DNA from: an uncultured Pseudomonadota bacterium
GTDB lineage: Bacteria; Pseudomonadota; Alphaproteobacteria; Rs-D84
Direction: 5' to 3'
Length of the DNA: 55,766 nucleotides
Assembly: GCA_900321105.1 (NCBI GenBank)
Contig: OOHL01000005.1
Location: forward strand, 449 to 56,214
Part shown: piece after piece, positions 42,439-51,759 of the stretch
How the letters are laid out: every line of letters starts with the position of its first letter
Numbering within the stretch: the stretch's first letter is position 1
Notes under the pieces: model-generated
What the model was told of the DNA's origin: nothing
Database searches by the model: none
Seen by the model: the letters and a program-made list of their open reading frames with translations, nothing else
Made by a program: the position numbers and the translations under genes

Positions 42439-43308
42439 ATGGACGGAATTATAATAATTGATAAAAATACCGGTCTTTTCAGTCGTCGCATCGGCACGCG
42501 TGTGGCGCGTATGTTCGGCGAAAAAAAGTTTGGACATATCGGGACATTGGACGAAATGGCAACCGGGGTTTTACCAATCGCGATTGGTAATGCAACCAAA
42601 ATGATTCCATTTATCGAAGAAAATACGCCAAATAAAAAAGAATATCTTTTTGGACTGCGATTTGGAATTGAAACAGATTCTTTGGACATATTGGGAAACG
42701 AAATCAATAAATCTGATATTATCCCAAACGAAGATGAAATTCGTACAGCATGTGAACAAATTGCGAAATCAGACTTCCAAATTCCACCAATTTATTCGGC
42801 GATTCATGTAAATGGAAAACGCGCATATGATTTGGCGCGACACGGCGAAAAAATAGAAATGAAGCCGCGCCCAATTAAAATATACGAATTGGAATATACA
42901 GGTAAAAGCGGGGATGAATACAATTTTCGTGTTGTTTGTTCACGTGGAACTTATGTCCGTTCAATTGTCAGAGACATTGCAAAATTATGCGGAACAATTG
43001 CGACAACGACCTATATTCGCCGCACTTATACAAATGGATTTGACATAAAAAATGCGCACACACTTGATTTTCTGGAAAATCTGGTTAATAATAATGGGCG
43101 CATTGATGAATATTTGATGCAATTAGATTGTGCACTGGGGGACATTCCGGTAATCAATCTGGACGATAAAGACGCCAAATTATATAAAAACGGTGGATTT
43201 ATCAAAACGGGCGGAAACGACGGTTTTTATCGCGTTTATTCGAATAAAACTTTTATTGGAATAGGGCGCATATCTTCCGGAACGTTGAAACCAAAACGAA
43301 CACTTTAA
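42439..43308 (+). CDS. truB: tRNA pseudouridine-55 synthase TruB
   Basis: TruB makes pseudouridine 55 in the T loop of all elongator tRNAs and also helps tRNA folding. The 289-residue protein has GHIGTLDEMATGVLPIAIG with catalytic Asp38, and the second conserved stretch CSRGTYVRSIVRDIAKLCG. The usual opening KPxGxTS is changed to KNTGLFS. The gene starts three bases after mutS without a strong ribosome binding site, so it is probably coupled. The order truB-rpsO is conserved widely in bacteria. Confidence 0.94.
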   Translation: MDGIIIIDKNTGLFSRRIGTRVARMFGEKKFGHIGTLDEMATGVLPIAIGNATKMIPFIEENTPNKKEYLFGLRFGIETDSLDILGNEINKSDIIPNEDEIRTACEQIAKSDFQIPPIYSAIHVNGKRAYDLARHGEKIEMKPRPIKIYELEYTGKSGDEYNFRVVCSRGTYVRSIVRDIAKLCGTIATTTYIRRTYTNGFDIKNAHTLDFLENLVNNNGRIDEYLMQLDCALGDIPVINLDDKDAKLYKNGGFIKTGGNDGFYRVYSNKTFIGIGRISSGTLKPKRTL

Positions 43309-43323
43309 AAAAAGGAAAATACA

Positions 43324-43596
43324 ATGTCCGTAACAAAAGAAAAGAAAAGCGAATTGGTTGCTGCATATAAAAACAGCGATCACGATAACGGTGGTTCTGC
43401 TGCGGCCCAGGTTGCAATTTTGACAGAACGCATTCGCAATTTAACAGAACATATGAAAAACAACCACAAAGACGAACATTCTAAACGTGGTTTATTGTTG
43501 ATGGTTAACCGCCGTAAAAAATTATTGGCATACATCAAAAATCATAATGTTGCTGAATACGAAGATTTGATTAAGAAATTGGGTCTGCGTAAATAA
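43324..43596 (+). CDS. rpsO: Ribosomal protein S15
   Basis: S15 is a primary 16S rRNA-binding protein of the small subunit platform. The 90-residue protein has the conserved helices and the motif FxxHxxDxxSxRGLL in altered form ([20 protein letters not shown]), followed by [16 protein letters not shown] precedes the ATG. It ends the xseB-mutS-truB-rpsO operon. pnp, which often follows rpsO, is 11 kb away on the other strand. Confidence 0.96.
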   Translation: MSVTKEKKSELVAAYKNSDHDNGGSAAAQVAILTERIRNLTEHMKNNHKDEHSKRGLLLMVNRRKKLLAYIKNHNVAEYEDLIKKLGLRK

Positions 43597-43614
43597 TTTT
43601 TTAAAAAATTATGA

Positions 43615-43641
43615 AAAACACCGGCAAATGCCGGTTGTTTT
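43615..43641. terminator. Bidirectional terminator
   Basis: The core ccggc / gccgg (43621-43634, loop aaat) is flanked by A and T runs. It lies between rpsO and the convergent exporter operon, and its core matches the terminators at 37741 and 49863. Confidence 0.85.
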
Positions 43642-44859
43642 TTATTCGTATCTTAAACTATCAATTGGGTTTAATTTGGCGGCTTTGATTGCCGGGGCAA
43701 CCCCAGATGCCAAACCAACGACAATGGCAACCGTCACAGATAAAATTACCGGCCAAAATGAAAACGGAACATTATAATCCAAGATAAATCGTCCAACCCC
43801 CTGGGATAAACCAACACCAAGAACTAGACCAATCATTGATCCAATAAACGATATCATCACGGATTCAGATAAAAATTGAATTATTATTACGCGTTCGCGT
43901 GCACCGATTGCCTTGCGCACACCGATTTCACGCGTTCTTTCTGCAACCGATACCAACATCATATTCATAATACCAATTGAACCAACCAATAATGATACCG
44001 CCGCAATCGCAATCAGTAATAATTTCAAATATCCGGTTACGGTATTCATTGTTTCCATGATTTGTTTCATGTCTGTGATTTGAAAATCATCTTCATCCGT
44101 ATCTTTTAATCGATGTCTTTGTCGCAAAAGTGATGTTATTTGTTCGATTACAACATTATTATCTGAATCAGGATAAATTTTTAATGCAATCATTGTCACC
44201 GCATCTGGAAATTTAGAACCCATCAATCTTTTTTTAAGTGTTGTCACCGGGATGATGACAATATCATCCTGGGAACCAAAGGTTGAATCACCACGCGCAC
44301 GCATAACACCAATTACAACAAATGGCATATTTTGAATACGAATAATTTCACCAACTGGGTTTTCCGACATTCCTAATTCCATCGCTGTATCTGGTCCAAT
44401 AACCGCATAAGTTGATGCATTTTTTACCGCATTTTCATCAAAGAAAGTTCCATATTCAACATCAATATCTTGAATTGCTGCATAATCAGGTGTTGTTCCT
44501 AAAATCATTGTTGCCCAATTTTTATTTCCATATATAACCTGGGACGATCCCATTTGTGCAGGCGCAACATACACAACATCATTTAATCTTTTTATTTGAT
44601 CCCCGTCCGTCAATGTTAGTGTTTGACGATTTCCCATACGAACACCACCACTTCGCGCCGCACCCGCACGAACAACAATGGTATTTGTTCCAAGCGAAGA
44701 AAATTGATCAGTTATTGATTTTTGCACTGTTTCCCCAACAGCAACCATTATAACCACAGCCATAACGCCGATAATAATGCCCAAAACAGTCAAAAAAGAC
44801 CTTAACTTGTTTCCGCTTATTGATATCCAAGATTCTTTTAATATGTCGCCCAGTGTCAT
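43642..44859 (-). CDS. MacB/YknZ-type ABC exporter permease
   Basis: The 405-residue membrane subunit has the fold of MacB-type mechanotransmitters. One N-terminal helix (about 18-42, LTVLGIIIGVMAVVIMVAVG) precedes a large periplasmic MacB_PCD domain (about 45-275). Three C-terminal helices of the FtsX domain follow, with the conserved ERTREIGVRKAIGARE. Such pumps move substrates already in the periplasm out through TolC; known substrates are macrolides, peptides and siderophores, and none can be named here. The ATPase is a separate gene, overlapping by ATGA, unlike E. coli MacB, where both are fused. Confidence 0.9.
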   Translation of the reverse strand: MTLGDILKESWISISGNKLRSFLTVLGIIIGVMAVVIMVAVGETVQKSITDQFSSLGTNTIVVRAGAARSGGVRMGNRQTLTLTDGDQIKRLNDVVYVAPAQMGSSQVIYGNKNWATMILGTTPDYAAIQDIDVEYGTFFDENAVKNASTYAVIGPDTAMELGMSENPVGEIIRIQNMPFVVIGVMRARGDSTFGSQDDIVIIPVTTLKKRLMGSKFPDAVTMIALKIYPDSDNNVVIEQITSLLRQRHRLKDTDEDDFQITDMKQIMETMNTVTGYLKLLLIAIAAVSLLVGSIGIMNMMLVSVAERTREIGVRKAIGARERVIIIQFLSESVMISFIGSMIGLVLGVGLSQGVGRFILDYNVPFSFWPVILSVTVAIVVGLASGVAPAIKAAKLNPIDSLRYE

Positions 44860-45602
44860 TTTTTATGCCGTTTTTCTGAATCAAGTAATACTGTTTCACT
44901 TTTTGGAATAGTGCCATCATATGTAACTCGTCCATCAAAAATATGAATTATGCGCCGCGCATACCCTGCAATTTCAAATTCATGGGTTATCATTATTATC
45001 GTTATTCCAAAATCATGATTTAATTTTTCAAAGAACTTTAAAATCTCGTTTCCCATTTTGGAATCCAGTGATCCTGTGGGTTCGTCCGCCAAAATCAATT
45101 TAGGATTTCCAGCCAGCGCACGCGCAATTGCAACCCGTTGTTTCATACCGCCTGATAATTGTGTTGGAAAATAAGTTTCAAAATTTTCAAGACCGACTAA
45201 TCTTAACATTTCGCGCGCACGCAACAATCTGTCGTTAACTGACATTCCGCGATACATCAATGGCAACATTACATTATCCAGAATTGTTCGTTTAGAAAGC
45301 AAATTAAAATTCTGAAAAACGAAACCAATATATTCATTACGAATTGTTGCCAAATCGTCCGCTGTCAAAGTTGTGATGTCTTTGCCATATAATTCATATA
45401 TTCCATTTGTTGCATTATCCAGTGCACCAATAATATTCATACATGTTGATTTACCGGATCCGCTGGGGCCCATAATCGCGACAAATTCCCCCGACTTAAT
45501 TGTAAAATTTATATCAAACAAAACCTGTTGTTCACCACCAATTGCCAATGGGAAAGATTTATTAACATTTTTTAAAACGATGATATCTGTTTGGTTTTTC
45601 AT
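44856..45602 (-). CDS. MacB/LolD-type ABC transporter ATPase
   Basis: The 248-residue ATPase has Walker A GPSGSGKST (45-53), the Q loop in FVFQNFNLL, the signature LSGGMKQR, Walker B LILADEPTGSLD and the switch His in MITHE. It belongs to the MacB/LolD/FtsE group. It drives the adjacent permease, with which it overlaps by four bases, and it begins two bases after the adaptor gene. The four genes tolC-macA-ATPase-permease form one operon for a complete tripartite exporter. Confidence 0.93.
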   Translation of the reverse strand: MKNQTDIIVLKNVNKSFPLAIGGEQQVLFDINFTIKSGEFVAIMGPSGSGKSTCMNIIGALDNATNGIYELYGKDITTLTADDLATIRNEYIGFVFQNFNLLSKRTILDNVMLPLMYRGMSVNDRLLRAREMLRLVGLENFETYFPTQLSGGMKQRVAIARALAGNPKLILADEPTGSLDSKMGNEILKFFEKLNHDFGITIIMITHEFEIAGYARRIIHIFDGRVTYDGTIPKSETVLLDSEKRHKK

Positions 45603-45604
45603 GA

Positions 45605-46795
45605 TTACATTCTGGGGCCTGGCATATTACTTTTATTTGTTGTGGTTTGACCTGTAAAACCAACTATGATTTTATCACCATCTTTCAAATCCTCAGATAC
45701 GATTTGTGTTTCTGTTGGTGTCGCAATACCGCGTTTATATGGAATAAAAACTATATCTTTGTCGCGCTTTACAGCCAGATGTGTTTTAGGTGTAATATCG
45801 TCTGCAACATTATCAATAATGTTTTTATATGAACGCATTAAAAGTCCTGAATTTTTCGTTTTCCATGCGTTCTTTGCGTTTGCAACAACCACTGTCACAA
45901 AAGCAGTCATCCCAGGCATCAATTTTAAATCTGAATTATCTACATCAATCACAACAGTATAAACAACAACATTGGAAACAGTTGTTGGTGACAGCCTTAT
46001 TTGTTGAACATTGCCTTTGAACACCATATTTGGATAGGCATCAACGGTAAAAGTCACCGGCATACCATCTTTGATCATACCGATGTCGGCCTCGCTTACC
46101 GCGGTTTCAATTTGCATTTTTGATAAATCTTCGGCAATTTCAAAAAGGTCGGGTGTTTGGAAAGATGCCGCGACGGTTTGTCCCTTGTCAACCTTGCGCG
46201 ATATAACTGTTCCGTCCACAGGCGAAGTTATAGTTGCATATCCTAAATTTGTCACCGCGCGTTCATAAGAATATTGTGCTTTGTTCACGGCCTGTTGTGC
46301 CTGTTCGTAAAGTGTTTGTGATTTTTCCATTTCTGCACGTGATATAAAACCGTCTGAATAAAGTGATTTGTTTCGGTTATATTCGCTTTTTGCATATTTT
46401 AATTCTGATTTCATAGAATCAAGTGTCGCCAGTGATTCATCAACTGTTGATTGTAAAACAGATGGTTCGATTGTTAATAAAACATCACCTTTTTTGACAC
46501 GCGAATTATAGTCCACAAAAATATCTTCGATTGTACCAGATACTTGAGAGCCAACATTTATAGTGTTTACCGGTTGAATTTCACCAGTTGCGGTCACAGA
46601 CTGTGTTATATCGCCACGCGTTATATCGACAGTTATATATTCTTTTTTCTTTGATTTATCCGGACAAAGCCACCAACAAAGCAGCCAAATAATTATGATT
46701 ATAATCCCAATCCACCACTTGTTTCGCCAAATCCAATTCCACAATCTTTTTGGAAACGATGGTTTTTCAGCAACGATATTCTCTTTATTTTCCAT
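45605..46795 (-). CDS. macA: MacA-type periplasmic adaptor (HlyD/RND family)
   Basis: The 396-residue adaptor has an N-terminal membrane anchor (about 28-45, Trp and Ile rich), then a biotinyl-lipoyl-like strand region (GEIQPVNTINVGSQVSGTI). A helical hairpin follows (about 110-190) that would contact TolC, and then beta-barrel and membrane-proximal domains (TVDAYPNMVFKGNVQQIRLS). It links the inner-membrane ABC pump to the outer-membrane channel. The ATG at 46795 overlaps the TolC stop as TGATG and has AAGGA upstream; a TTG at 46798 is not needed. Confidence 0.9.
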   Translation of the reverse strand: MENKENIVAEKPSFPKRLWNWIWRNKWWIGIIIIIIWLLCWWLCPDKSKKKEYITVDITRGDITQSVTATGEIQPVNTINVGSQVSGTIEDIFVDYNSRVKKGDVLLTIEPSVLQSTVDESLATLDSMKSELKYAKSEYNRNKSLYSDGFISRAEMEKSQTLYEQAQQAVNKAQYSYERAVTNLGYATITSPVDGTVISRKVDKGQTVAASFQTPDLFEIAEDLSKMQIETAVSEADIGMIKDGMPVTFTVDAYPNMVFKGNVQQIRLSPTTVSNVVVYTVVIDVDNSDLKLMPGMTAFVTVVVANAKNAWKTKNSGLLMRSYKNIIDNVADDITPKTHLAVKRDKDIVFIPYKRGIATPTETQIVSEDLKDGDKIIVGFTGQTTTNKSNMPGPRM

Positions 46796-48108
46796 CAATT
46801 ATTTTCCTTTAAAGCATTTTTTATATCACCAATTGCCAGCGCAACTGCCGCACGCTTTACAAACAAATCATATTTAGCGGCATTATGTTGATTTCGCGCA
46901 TCTGCCAATTCAGATTGCGCCGTTTGCCAATCCAACATTGTTGCGCGTCCAACCTTGTACATACCAGATGTGACGCGTTCACTTTCTGTTGCGGATTTCA
47001 AAAGACTTTCTGTTTGTTTAAGAACTGTTTTTGCTGTCTTATAATTTTGATAGGCACTGAACACATCCAACATCGCATTATCAGAAACACTTTGTTCCAT
47101 ACTTTTTGTGTTTTCCCAATCCGCATTTGCAGACCGTGCATTATAAAAATTCGAAAAGCCCGCAAATATTGGCATAGAAAGCGAAACACCAAATGTTCCG
47201 TGGGTTTTCATTGTTATATTATCAAACATACCACCAACGGTTTTATCATTAACACTGACCCCACCAGTGACGGATATAGACGGCAAATTTTTTAAAAATG
47301 CACTGTTGCGCCGATGCCATGCAGCATTTGTTTGTGACTTTGCCTTTAACAAATCAGGTCTTTTTTTACGTGCAATCGATATCAATTCATCTATGTTTTC
47401 ACTTTCGGCATCACCACCAAAAGACACCGGCATATCTTTGATATTTATATTTTCATCTGCCGAAAACGATAAAATATTTAGCAATGTTCCCTTGGCAATT
47501 TCGCGATTGTTTTTTGCACGTTCTAACGCCAATTCAGATGATGCTAATGTTGTATCTGCTTTGTAAACATCTGCACGCGCAACCGCACCAGATTTATATT
47601 TTTTATCTGCGGTTTCTTTTGCTGTTTGTGCCACGGTCAATGCAGAACGCGCCGCAATAACAGCCGCATCACTGTTTAACAATTCATAATATGCACCAAC
47701 AACAGAATATACAAAATTTTGAATTGTTTCATCATAATCAAAACCGGCTGCCCTAAATGTTGCCAGGCTTTGTGCAAAATCAGATTCCCTTTTGCCGAAA
47801 TCAAAAATTAAATACGATGCCGAAAGCGAAGCCGTATAATCCCAATCATCATGTTCTGTATGGGAACGGTCTGCGCCAACATGTCCAGAAACACTGGGCA
47901 AATAATAAGAATGGGCGGCATTTTTAATATAGCGTTGTGATTGTAATGCGGAATATGCCGCGGCTGTGCGCGGATTACGACAAAGTGCAATATTTACAAC
48001 ATCCATCAGTGTTATTTCTTGTCTTGGTACATGCCGCATAGTCGCACAATCATCATATGAATATGCACACAACGGAAACAATACAAAAAACACCCACCAA
48101 CATTTCAT
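46795..48108 (-). CDS. TolC-family outer-membrane efflux protein
   Basis: The protein (437 residues from the ATG at 48108) has a signal peptide (1-18, LCAYS). It then shows the duplicated TolC layout of long helices and barrel strands: LMDVVNIALCRNPRTAAAYS, ASLSASYLIFDFGKRESDFA and, in the second half, GVSLSMPIFAGFSNFYNARS. Trimeric TolC forms the exit duct of the pump. Upstream in-frame starts at 48138 and 48147 would put a poor leader before the signal peptide; no good ribosome binding site marks any of them, so the start is uncertain. It is the first gene of the exporter operon. Confidence 0.88.
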   Translation of the reverse strand: MKCWWVFFVLFPLCAYSYDDCATMRHVPRQEITLMDVVNIALCRNPRTAAAYSALQSQRYIKNAAHSYYLPSVSGHVGADRSHTEHDDWDYTASLSASYLIFDFGKRESDFAQSLATFRAAGFDYDETIQNFVYSVVGAYYELLNSDAAVIAARSALTVAQTAKETADKKYKSGAVARADVYKADTTLASSELALERAKNNREIAKGTLLNILSFSADENINIKDMPVSFGGDAESENIDELISIARKKRPDLLKAKSQTNAAWHRRNSAFLKNLPSISVTGGVSVNDKTVGGMFDNITMKTHGTFGVSLSMPIFAGFSNFYNARSANADWENTKSMEQSVSDNAMLDVFSAYQNYKTAKTVLKQTESLLKSATESERVTSGMYKVGRATMLDWQTAQSELADARNQHNAAKYDLFVKRAAVALAIGDIKNALKENN

Positions 48109-48185
48109 AATATAAACAAGATATCCGTTTTTAGACATAAAAGACATCGGAACAAATTCATTTGAAAACCAAATTCATTTTTATG

Positions 48186-48214
48186 TTGAAAAATGTTTAT
48201 TTTTTGCCTAATAT
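48186..48214 (+). promoter_or_regulatory. Promoter of tRNA-Cys and recF
   Basis: TTGAAA (48186-48191) and TAATAT (48209-48214) are 17 bases apart, 14 bases before the tRNA. Confidence 0.65.
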
Positions 48215-48228
48215 GACCTTGCGCGAAA

Positions 48229-48302
48229 GGCCAGGTGGCAGAGTGGTTATGCAGAGGACTGCAAATCCTTGGATGCCGGTTCGATTCCGACCCTGGCCTC
48301 CA
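48229..48302 (+). tRNA. tRNA-Cys (anticodon GCA)
   Basis: The acceptor stem is GGCCAGG (48229-48235) / CCTGGCC (48292-48298). The anticodon stem is AGGAC...ATCCT-like, with loop CTGCAAA giving anticodon GCA. The T arm is GCCGG/CCGAC-like with loop TTCGATT. The discriminator is T, typical of tRNA-Cys, and CCA is encoded (48300-48302). Confidence 0.93.
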
Positions 48303-48312
48303 CTTTTATAAA

Positions 48313-49401
48313 ATGATAAATCAAATAACTCTTACTAATTTCAGAAATCATGCGTGTTCACGAATTAAAACTGATGGCGCAAAAAATGTTATTATAACAG
48401 GATTAAATGGAGCCGGGAAAACCGCTATTTTAGAGGCCGTTTCCCTGCTTGGTGGCGAACGCGGATTACGCGGCGCCGAAATAACCACAATTGCAAGATT
48501 TGATGGTGACGGCGGTTTTTCTGTATTTGCGAAAACCGACGATGAAACAGATATTAGTATTTCTTTGAATAACGGTGATACAAATCGACGTGCCAAACTA
48601 GACAATGAAAACGCGCCATTATCTGAATTAGCAAAAAAATTACGCATTGTTTGGTTAACCCCAAAAGAAGATAGAATTTTCGTAGAATCTGCCGCGGACA
48701 GACGCGCATTTTTTGACAGACTTGCGTCGTCCTTTGAACCATCGCATATGGGACGTATCGCGCGCCTTAATAAATTACTTTCTGAACGTGGTGGGGCAAT
48801 AAAATCTGGGGCAGATAATAACTGGCTTGATGCACTGGATAAACAAATTGCATCAACGTCTGTTTCTGTCGCAGAAATGCGCATACGATATGCATCTGAA
48901 ATAAATTACTTCTTTGAAACAGGCGCAGTATCTGTGACCGGCATGATTGAAAAATTAGTTTTGGAAAACAGTGCAACAATCGCTGAAAACAAATATTTTG
49001 AATACCTGCAAAACAATCGCGAACTGATTGGCGATAAAATGGTAATTGATGGTGCACATAAATCTGATTTTGGAGTATTCAATAAAAAATTAAATTTGCC
49101 AGCACAAATAACATCAACAGGACAACAAAAATCTATCTTGATTGATTTAATATTAGCGCACGCAAAATTGATTCATTTAAAAACAGGTCAAAAACCTCTG
49201 ATTTTATTAGATGAAGCAGCAGCTCATTTAGATGACAATGCGCGTCAAAAATTATTCAGCGAACTTAATGCATCAAACGCCCAGGTTTGGGCAACAGGAT
49301 TGGACGCCAATATTTTTCGCACAATTCCAAATGCAATATTTGTGACTTGCATTGATGGCACCGTAAGTAATATAGTTAAAGCGGAGAACAAAGATGCATA
49401 A
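48313..49401 (+). CDS. recF: DNA replication and repair protein RecF
   Basis: RecF is an SMC-like ATPase that helps load RecA at gaps. The 362-residue protein has Walker A GLNGAGKT (30-37), the following LLGGERGLRGAE region, and the C-terminal signature and Walker B region with STGQQKSILIDLILAHA and LILLDEAAAHLDD. The ATG at 48313 lies only ten bases after the CCA of tRNA-Cys with no ribosome binding site, so the mRNA probably arises by tRNA processing and is nearly leaderless. An ORF extension into the tRNA is spurious. dnaA, dnaN and gyrB are not adjacent. Confidence 0.93.
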   Translation: MINQITLTNFRNHACSRIKTDGAKNVIITGLNGAGKTAILEAVSLLGGERGLRGAEITTIARFDGDGGFSVFAKTDDETDISISLNNGDTNRRAKLDNENAPLSELAKKLRIVWLTPKEDRIFVESAADRRAFFDRLASSFEPSHMGRIARLNKLLSERGGAIKSGADNNWLDALDKQIASTSVSVAEMRIRYASEINYFFETGAVSVTGMIEKLVLENSATIAENKYFEYLQNNRELIGDKMVIDGAHKSDFGVFNKKLNLPAQITSTGQQKSILIDLILAHAKLIHLKTGQKPLILLDEAAAHLDDNARQKLFSELNASNAQVWATGLDANIFRTIPNAIFVTCIDGTVSNIVKAENKDA

Positions 49402-49864
49402 AATAGATTATCAACAGTTATTAGATAACGCATTAAAGTCTGTTGTCAAGGAAGCCCTTATCTATGCACAATATAATGGGCTGGGTGATGATGCTGGATT
49501 TTTCATTACATTTAAAACACGCGCCCCAGGTGTCGTATTGCCTGATTTTCTAAGAATCAGATATCCAGATACAATGACAATTGTTTTACAATATTCATAC
49601 AACAATTTAAATGTATCCGATAAAGAATTTGGTGTCCAATTAACATTTGATGGTCGCCCATTTTTTATACGCGTTCCGTTTTCAGCACTGGTTGAATTCA
49701 AAGACCCTTCGACTGAATTTATGTTATCTTTTCATCCGCGTCAAAAGGCTGCCGAACAAGCAACGAATAATATCGAATTACCATTGGAAGAAAAACCTGA
49801 TACGATCCCAGACGATAAACGTGTTGTATCTTTGGATGAATTCAGAAAAAAAAGAAATCTTTAA
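49394..49864 (+). CDS. sspB: ClpXP adaptor SspB, alphaproteobacterial type
   Basis: SspB tethers ssrA-tagged and some regulatory proteins to ClpXP for degradation. The 156-residue protein has the SspB-alpha core (about 1-120): DNALKSVVKEALIYAQYNGL, FFITFKTRAPGVVLP and RYPDTMTIVLQ. After an acidic linker its C-terminal tail VVSLDEFRKKRNL is the ClpX-binding XB motif. The match to Caulobacter-type SspB is good and supports alphaproteobacterial origin. It overlaps recF by eight bases and ends in a strong terminator. Confidence 0.88.
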   Translation: MHKIDYQQLLDNALKSVVKEALIYAQYNGLGDDAGFFITFKTRAPGVVLPDFLRIRYPDTMTIVLQYSYNNLNVSDKEFGVQLTFDGRPFFIRVPFSALVEFKDPSTEFMLSFHPRQKAAEQATNNIELPLEEKPDTIPDDKRVVSLDEFRKKRNL

Positions 49865-49890
49865 AAAAACCGGCAAATGCCGGTTTTTTT
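49863..49890. terminator. Bidirectional terminator between sspB and accC
   Basis: The stem aaaccggc / gccggttt with loop aaat (core 49870-49883) is flanked by seven A and eight T residues. Confidence 0.88.
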
Positions 49891-51256
49891 ATTCTTGATT
49901 TTCAGATACTTTTTCGGACTCTAAAAAATGTTCTAACCAATGATTATCCGTCTTTAATTGACGAACGTCACTGTTTCCCAATAATTTTTTCTGTAATGGA
50001 ATTGTTGTTTTAATACCTTCTATAACAAATTCATCCAATGCACGTTCTGCACGCATAATACACGCTGGACGCGATTGAGCATGAACAATCAACTTTGCAA
50101 TCATCGAATCATATGTTGATGGAATTGTATACCCGGTATATGCCGCACTGTCCACGCGCACACCAAGTCCACCAGATGGTGCATAAAGTGTTATTTTTCC
50201 AGGATTAGGTATAAATGTTTCAGGATCTTCAGCATTGATACGAAATTCAATCGCGTGTCCATGTGGATTCAAATTAGATTGTGTATAACCCAATTTTTCA
50301 CCGGCAGCAATACGAATCTGTTCACGAACCAAATCAATACCATAAACCATTTCCGTCACAGGATGTTCAACCTGTAAACGTGTATTCATTTCAAGGAAAT
50401 AAAATTTCCCGTCTTCAAACATAAATTCAAAAGTCCCGGCATTTGTGTATTTCATTTTCTTGGCTGCGGTTTTACAGATTTCAATCATGTCATCGCGTTG
50501 TTTTTGTGTTAAAACAGCCGCTGGACATTCTTCCATAACTTTTTGATTTTTTCGCTGAAGCGAACAATCACGTTCACCAAATATCACAACATTACCATGT
50601 TTGTCGCCCAAGACCTGAAATTCAATATGGCGTGGATGTAATAATAATTTTTCCATATAAAGCGTATCATCACCAAATGCGGATTTTGATTCTGCTTTTA
50701 CAATAGGAAAAGCCTCTCTTAATTCATTGGCATTGTTAATCGCGCGCATACCACGACCACCACCACCAGATGCAGCCTTTATCATTACAGGATAACCAAT
50801 TTTATCAGCCCAAACCAACGCATCTTCGATATCGCGCAAAGCACCTTCACTTCCTGGAACAACAGGTAAACCACATTTGATGGCTGTTTGTTTTGCATTA
50901 ACTTTATCACCCATTTTGCGAATCATTTCACTGTTCGGACCAATCCAGATAAGACCATGTTGTTCAACCTTGTCAACAAAGTCGGCGCGTTCTGATAAAA
51001 ATCCGTATCCTGGATGAATCGCATCCGCATTTGTAAGCAATGCCGCAGTTAATATTGCAGATTCATTTAAATAAGATTCAGATGATTGCGCCGGACCAAT
51101 ACATACAGATTCATCAGCCAATTTAACATGCATTGCATCCTTGTCCACAGTTGAATAAACCGCGACAGTACGAATTCCCATATCACGACATGCACGAATT
51201 ACGCGCAATGCAATTTCACCACGATTAGCGATTAAAACTTTTTTAATTTGTGGCAT
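49889..51256 (-). CDS. accC: Biotin carboxylase subunit of acetyl-CoA carboxylase
   Basis: AccC carboxylates biotin on AccB with bicarbonate and ATP, the first half-reaction of fatty-acid synthesis. The 455-residue protein has KVLIANRGEIALRVIRAC at the start, the ATP-grasp glycine loop in KAASGGGGRGMR, EFQVLGDKHGNVV, and EMNTRLQVEHPVTEM with active-site residues. The ATG at 51256 is chosen over a TTG at 51274, which would lie on the accB end; GGGG lies a few bases upstream. It follows accB after ten bases, the usual order. Confidence 0.96.
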   Translation of the reverse strand: MPQIKKVLIANRGEIALRVIRACRDMGIRTVAVYSTVDKDAMHVKLADESVCIGPAQSSESYLNESAILTAALLTNADAIHPGYGFLSERADFVDKVEQHGLIWIGPNSEMIRKMGDKVNAKQTAIKCGLPVVPGSEGALRDIEDALVWADKIGYPVMIKAASGGGGRGMRAINNANELREAFPIVKAESKSAFGDDTLYMEKLLLHPRHIEFQVLGDKHGNVVIFGERDCSLQRKNQKVMEECPAAVLTQKQRDDMIEICKTAAKKMKYTNAGTFEFMFEDGKFYFLEMNTRLQVEHPVTEMVYGIDLVREQIRIAAGEKLGYTQSNLNPHGHAIEFRINAEDPETFIPNPGKITLYAPSGGLGVRVDSAAYTGYTIPSTYDSMIAKLIVHAQSRPACIMRAERALDEFVIEGIKTTIPLQKKLLGNSDVRQLKTDNHWLEHFLESEKVSENQE

Positions 51257-51266
51257 GACCACCCCA

Positions 51267-51695
51267 TTATTCAATTACAATAATTGGTGTATCAAATTCA
51301 ACAGCCGCGCCATCAGCGACCAGAATTTCTTTGACGACACCATCAATATCGGATTTGATTGGGTTAAATGTTTTCATTGCCTCTACCAACGCAACAGTAT
51401 CCCCAGCCTTAACCGCGCTGCCAACCTTTACAAAAGGTTTTGCACCTGGTTCTGGGGCAAGATATGCAACACCAACCATCGGTGATTTCAAAGCATGACC
51501 AGAAATCTGTTCATCTGATTTTATTTTTGATTGAACAAAACCAACTGGTGCCGCAGCGACTGCTTGCTGTTTAGACAAATGAATATGTTTACGATATAAA
51601 CCTAAAAACAGTTGACGTTCCAGATCTAATTCGGTTATGCCCATTTCATCCATTAACTTGGACATATTTTCAACTGTTGATCTAAAAGATGACAT
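51267..51695 (-). CDS. accB: Biotin carboxyl carrier protein of acetyl-CoA carboxylase
   Basis: AccB carries biotin between the carboxylase and the carboxyltransferase. The 142-residue protein has an N-terminal helix for AccC binding (about 1-35), a linker rich in Ala and Val, and the biotinyl domain (about 66-142) with biotin attached to Lys108 in EAMKTFN, where most proteins read EAMKMMN or EAMKLMN. AAAGGA lies upstream, and a near-consensus promoter precedes the gene. aroQ, often upstream of accB, is absent. Confidence 0.95.
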   Translation of the reverse strand: MSSFRSTVENMSKLMDEMGITELDLERQLFLGLYRKHIHLSKQQAVAAAPVGFVQSKIKSDEQISGHALKSPMVGVAYLAPEPGAKPFVKVGSAVKAGDTVALVEAMKTFNPIKSDIDGVVKEILVADGAAVEFDTPIIVIE

Positions 51696-51731
51696 AATAA
51701 TAAATCCTTTTTATATACCTATGTTAATAAG

Positions 51732-51759
51732 ATTTTACCACAATGAAATTTTATGTCAA
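51732..51759 (-). promoter_or_regulatory. Near-consensus promoter of accB-accC
   Basis: On the minus strand a perfect TTGACA (51754-51759) is 16 bases from TAAAAT (51732-51737). The -35 box overlaps the end of yidD. Confidence 0.7.

Noticed and set aside
48235..48312. An N-terminal extension of recF reaching into tRNA-Cys
   Set aside because: The extra residues are translated tRNA sequence; the conserved RecF start is at 48313.
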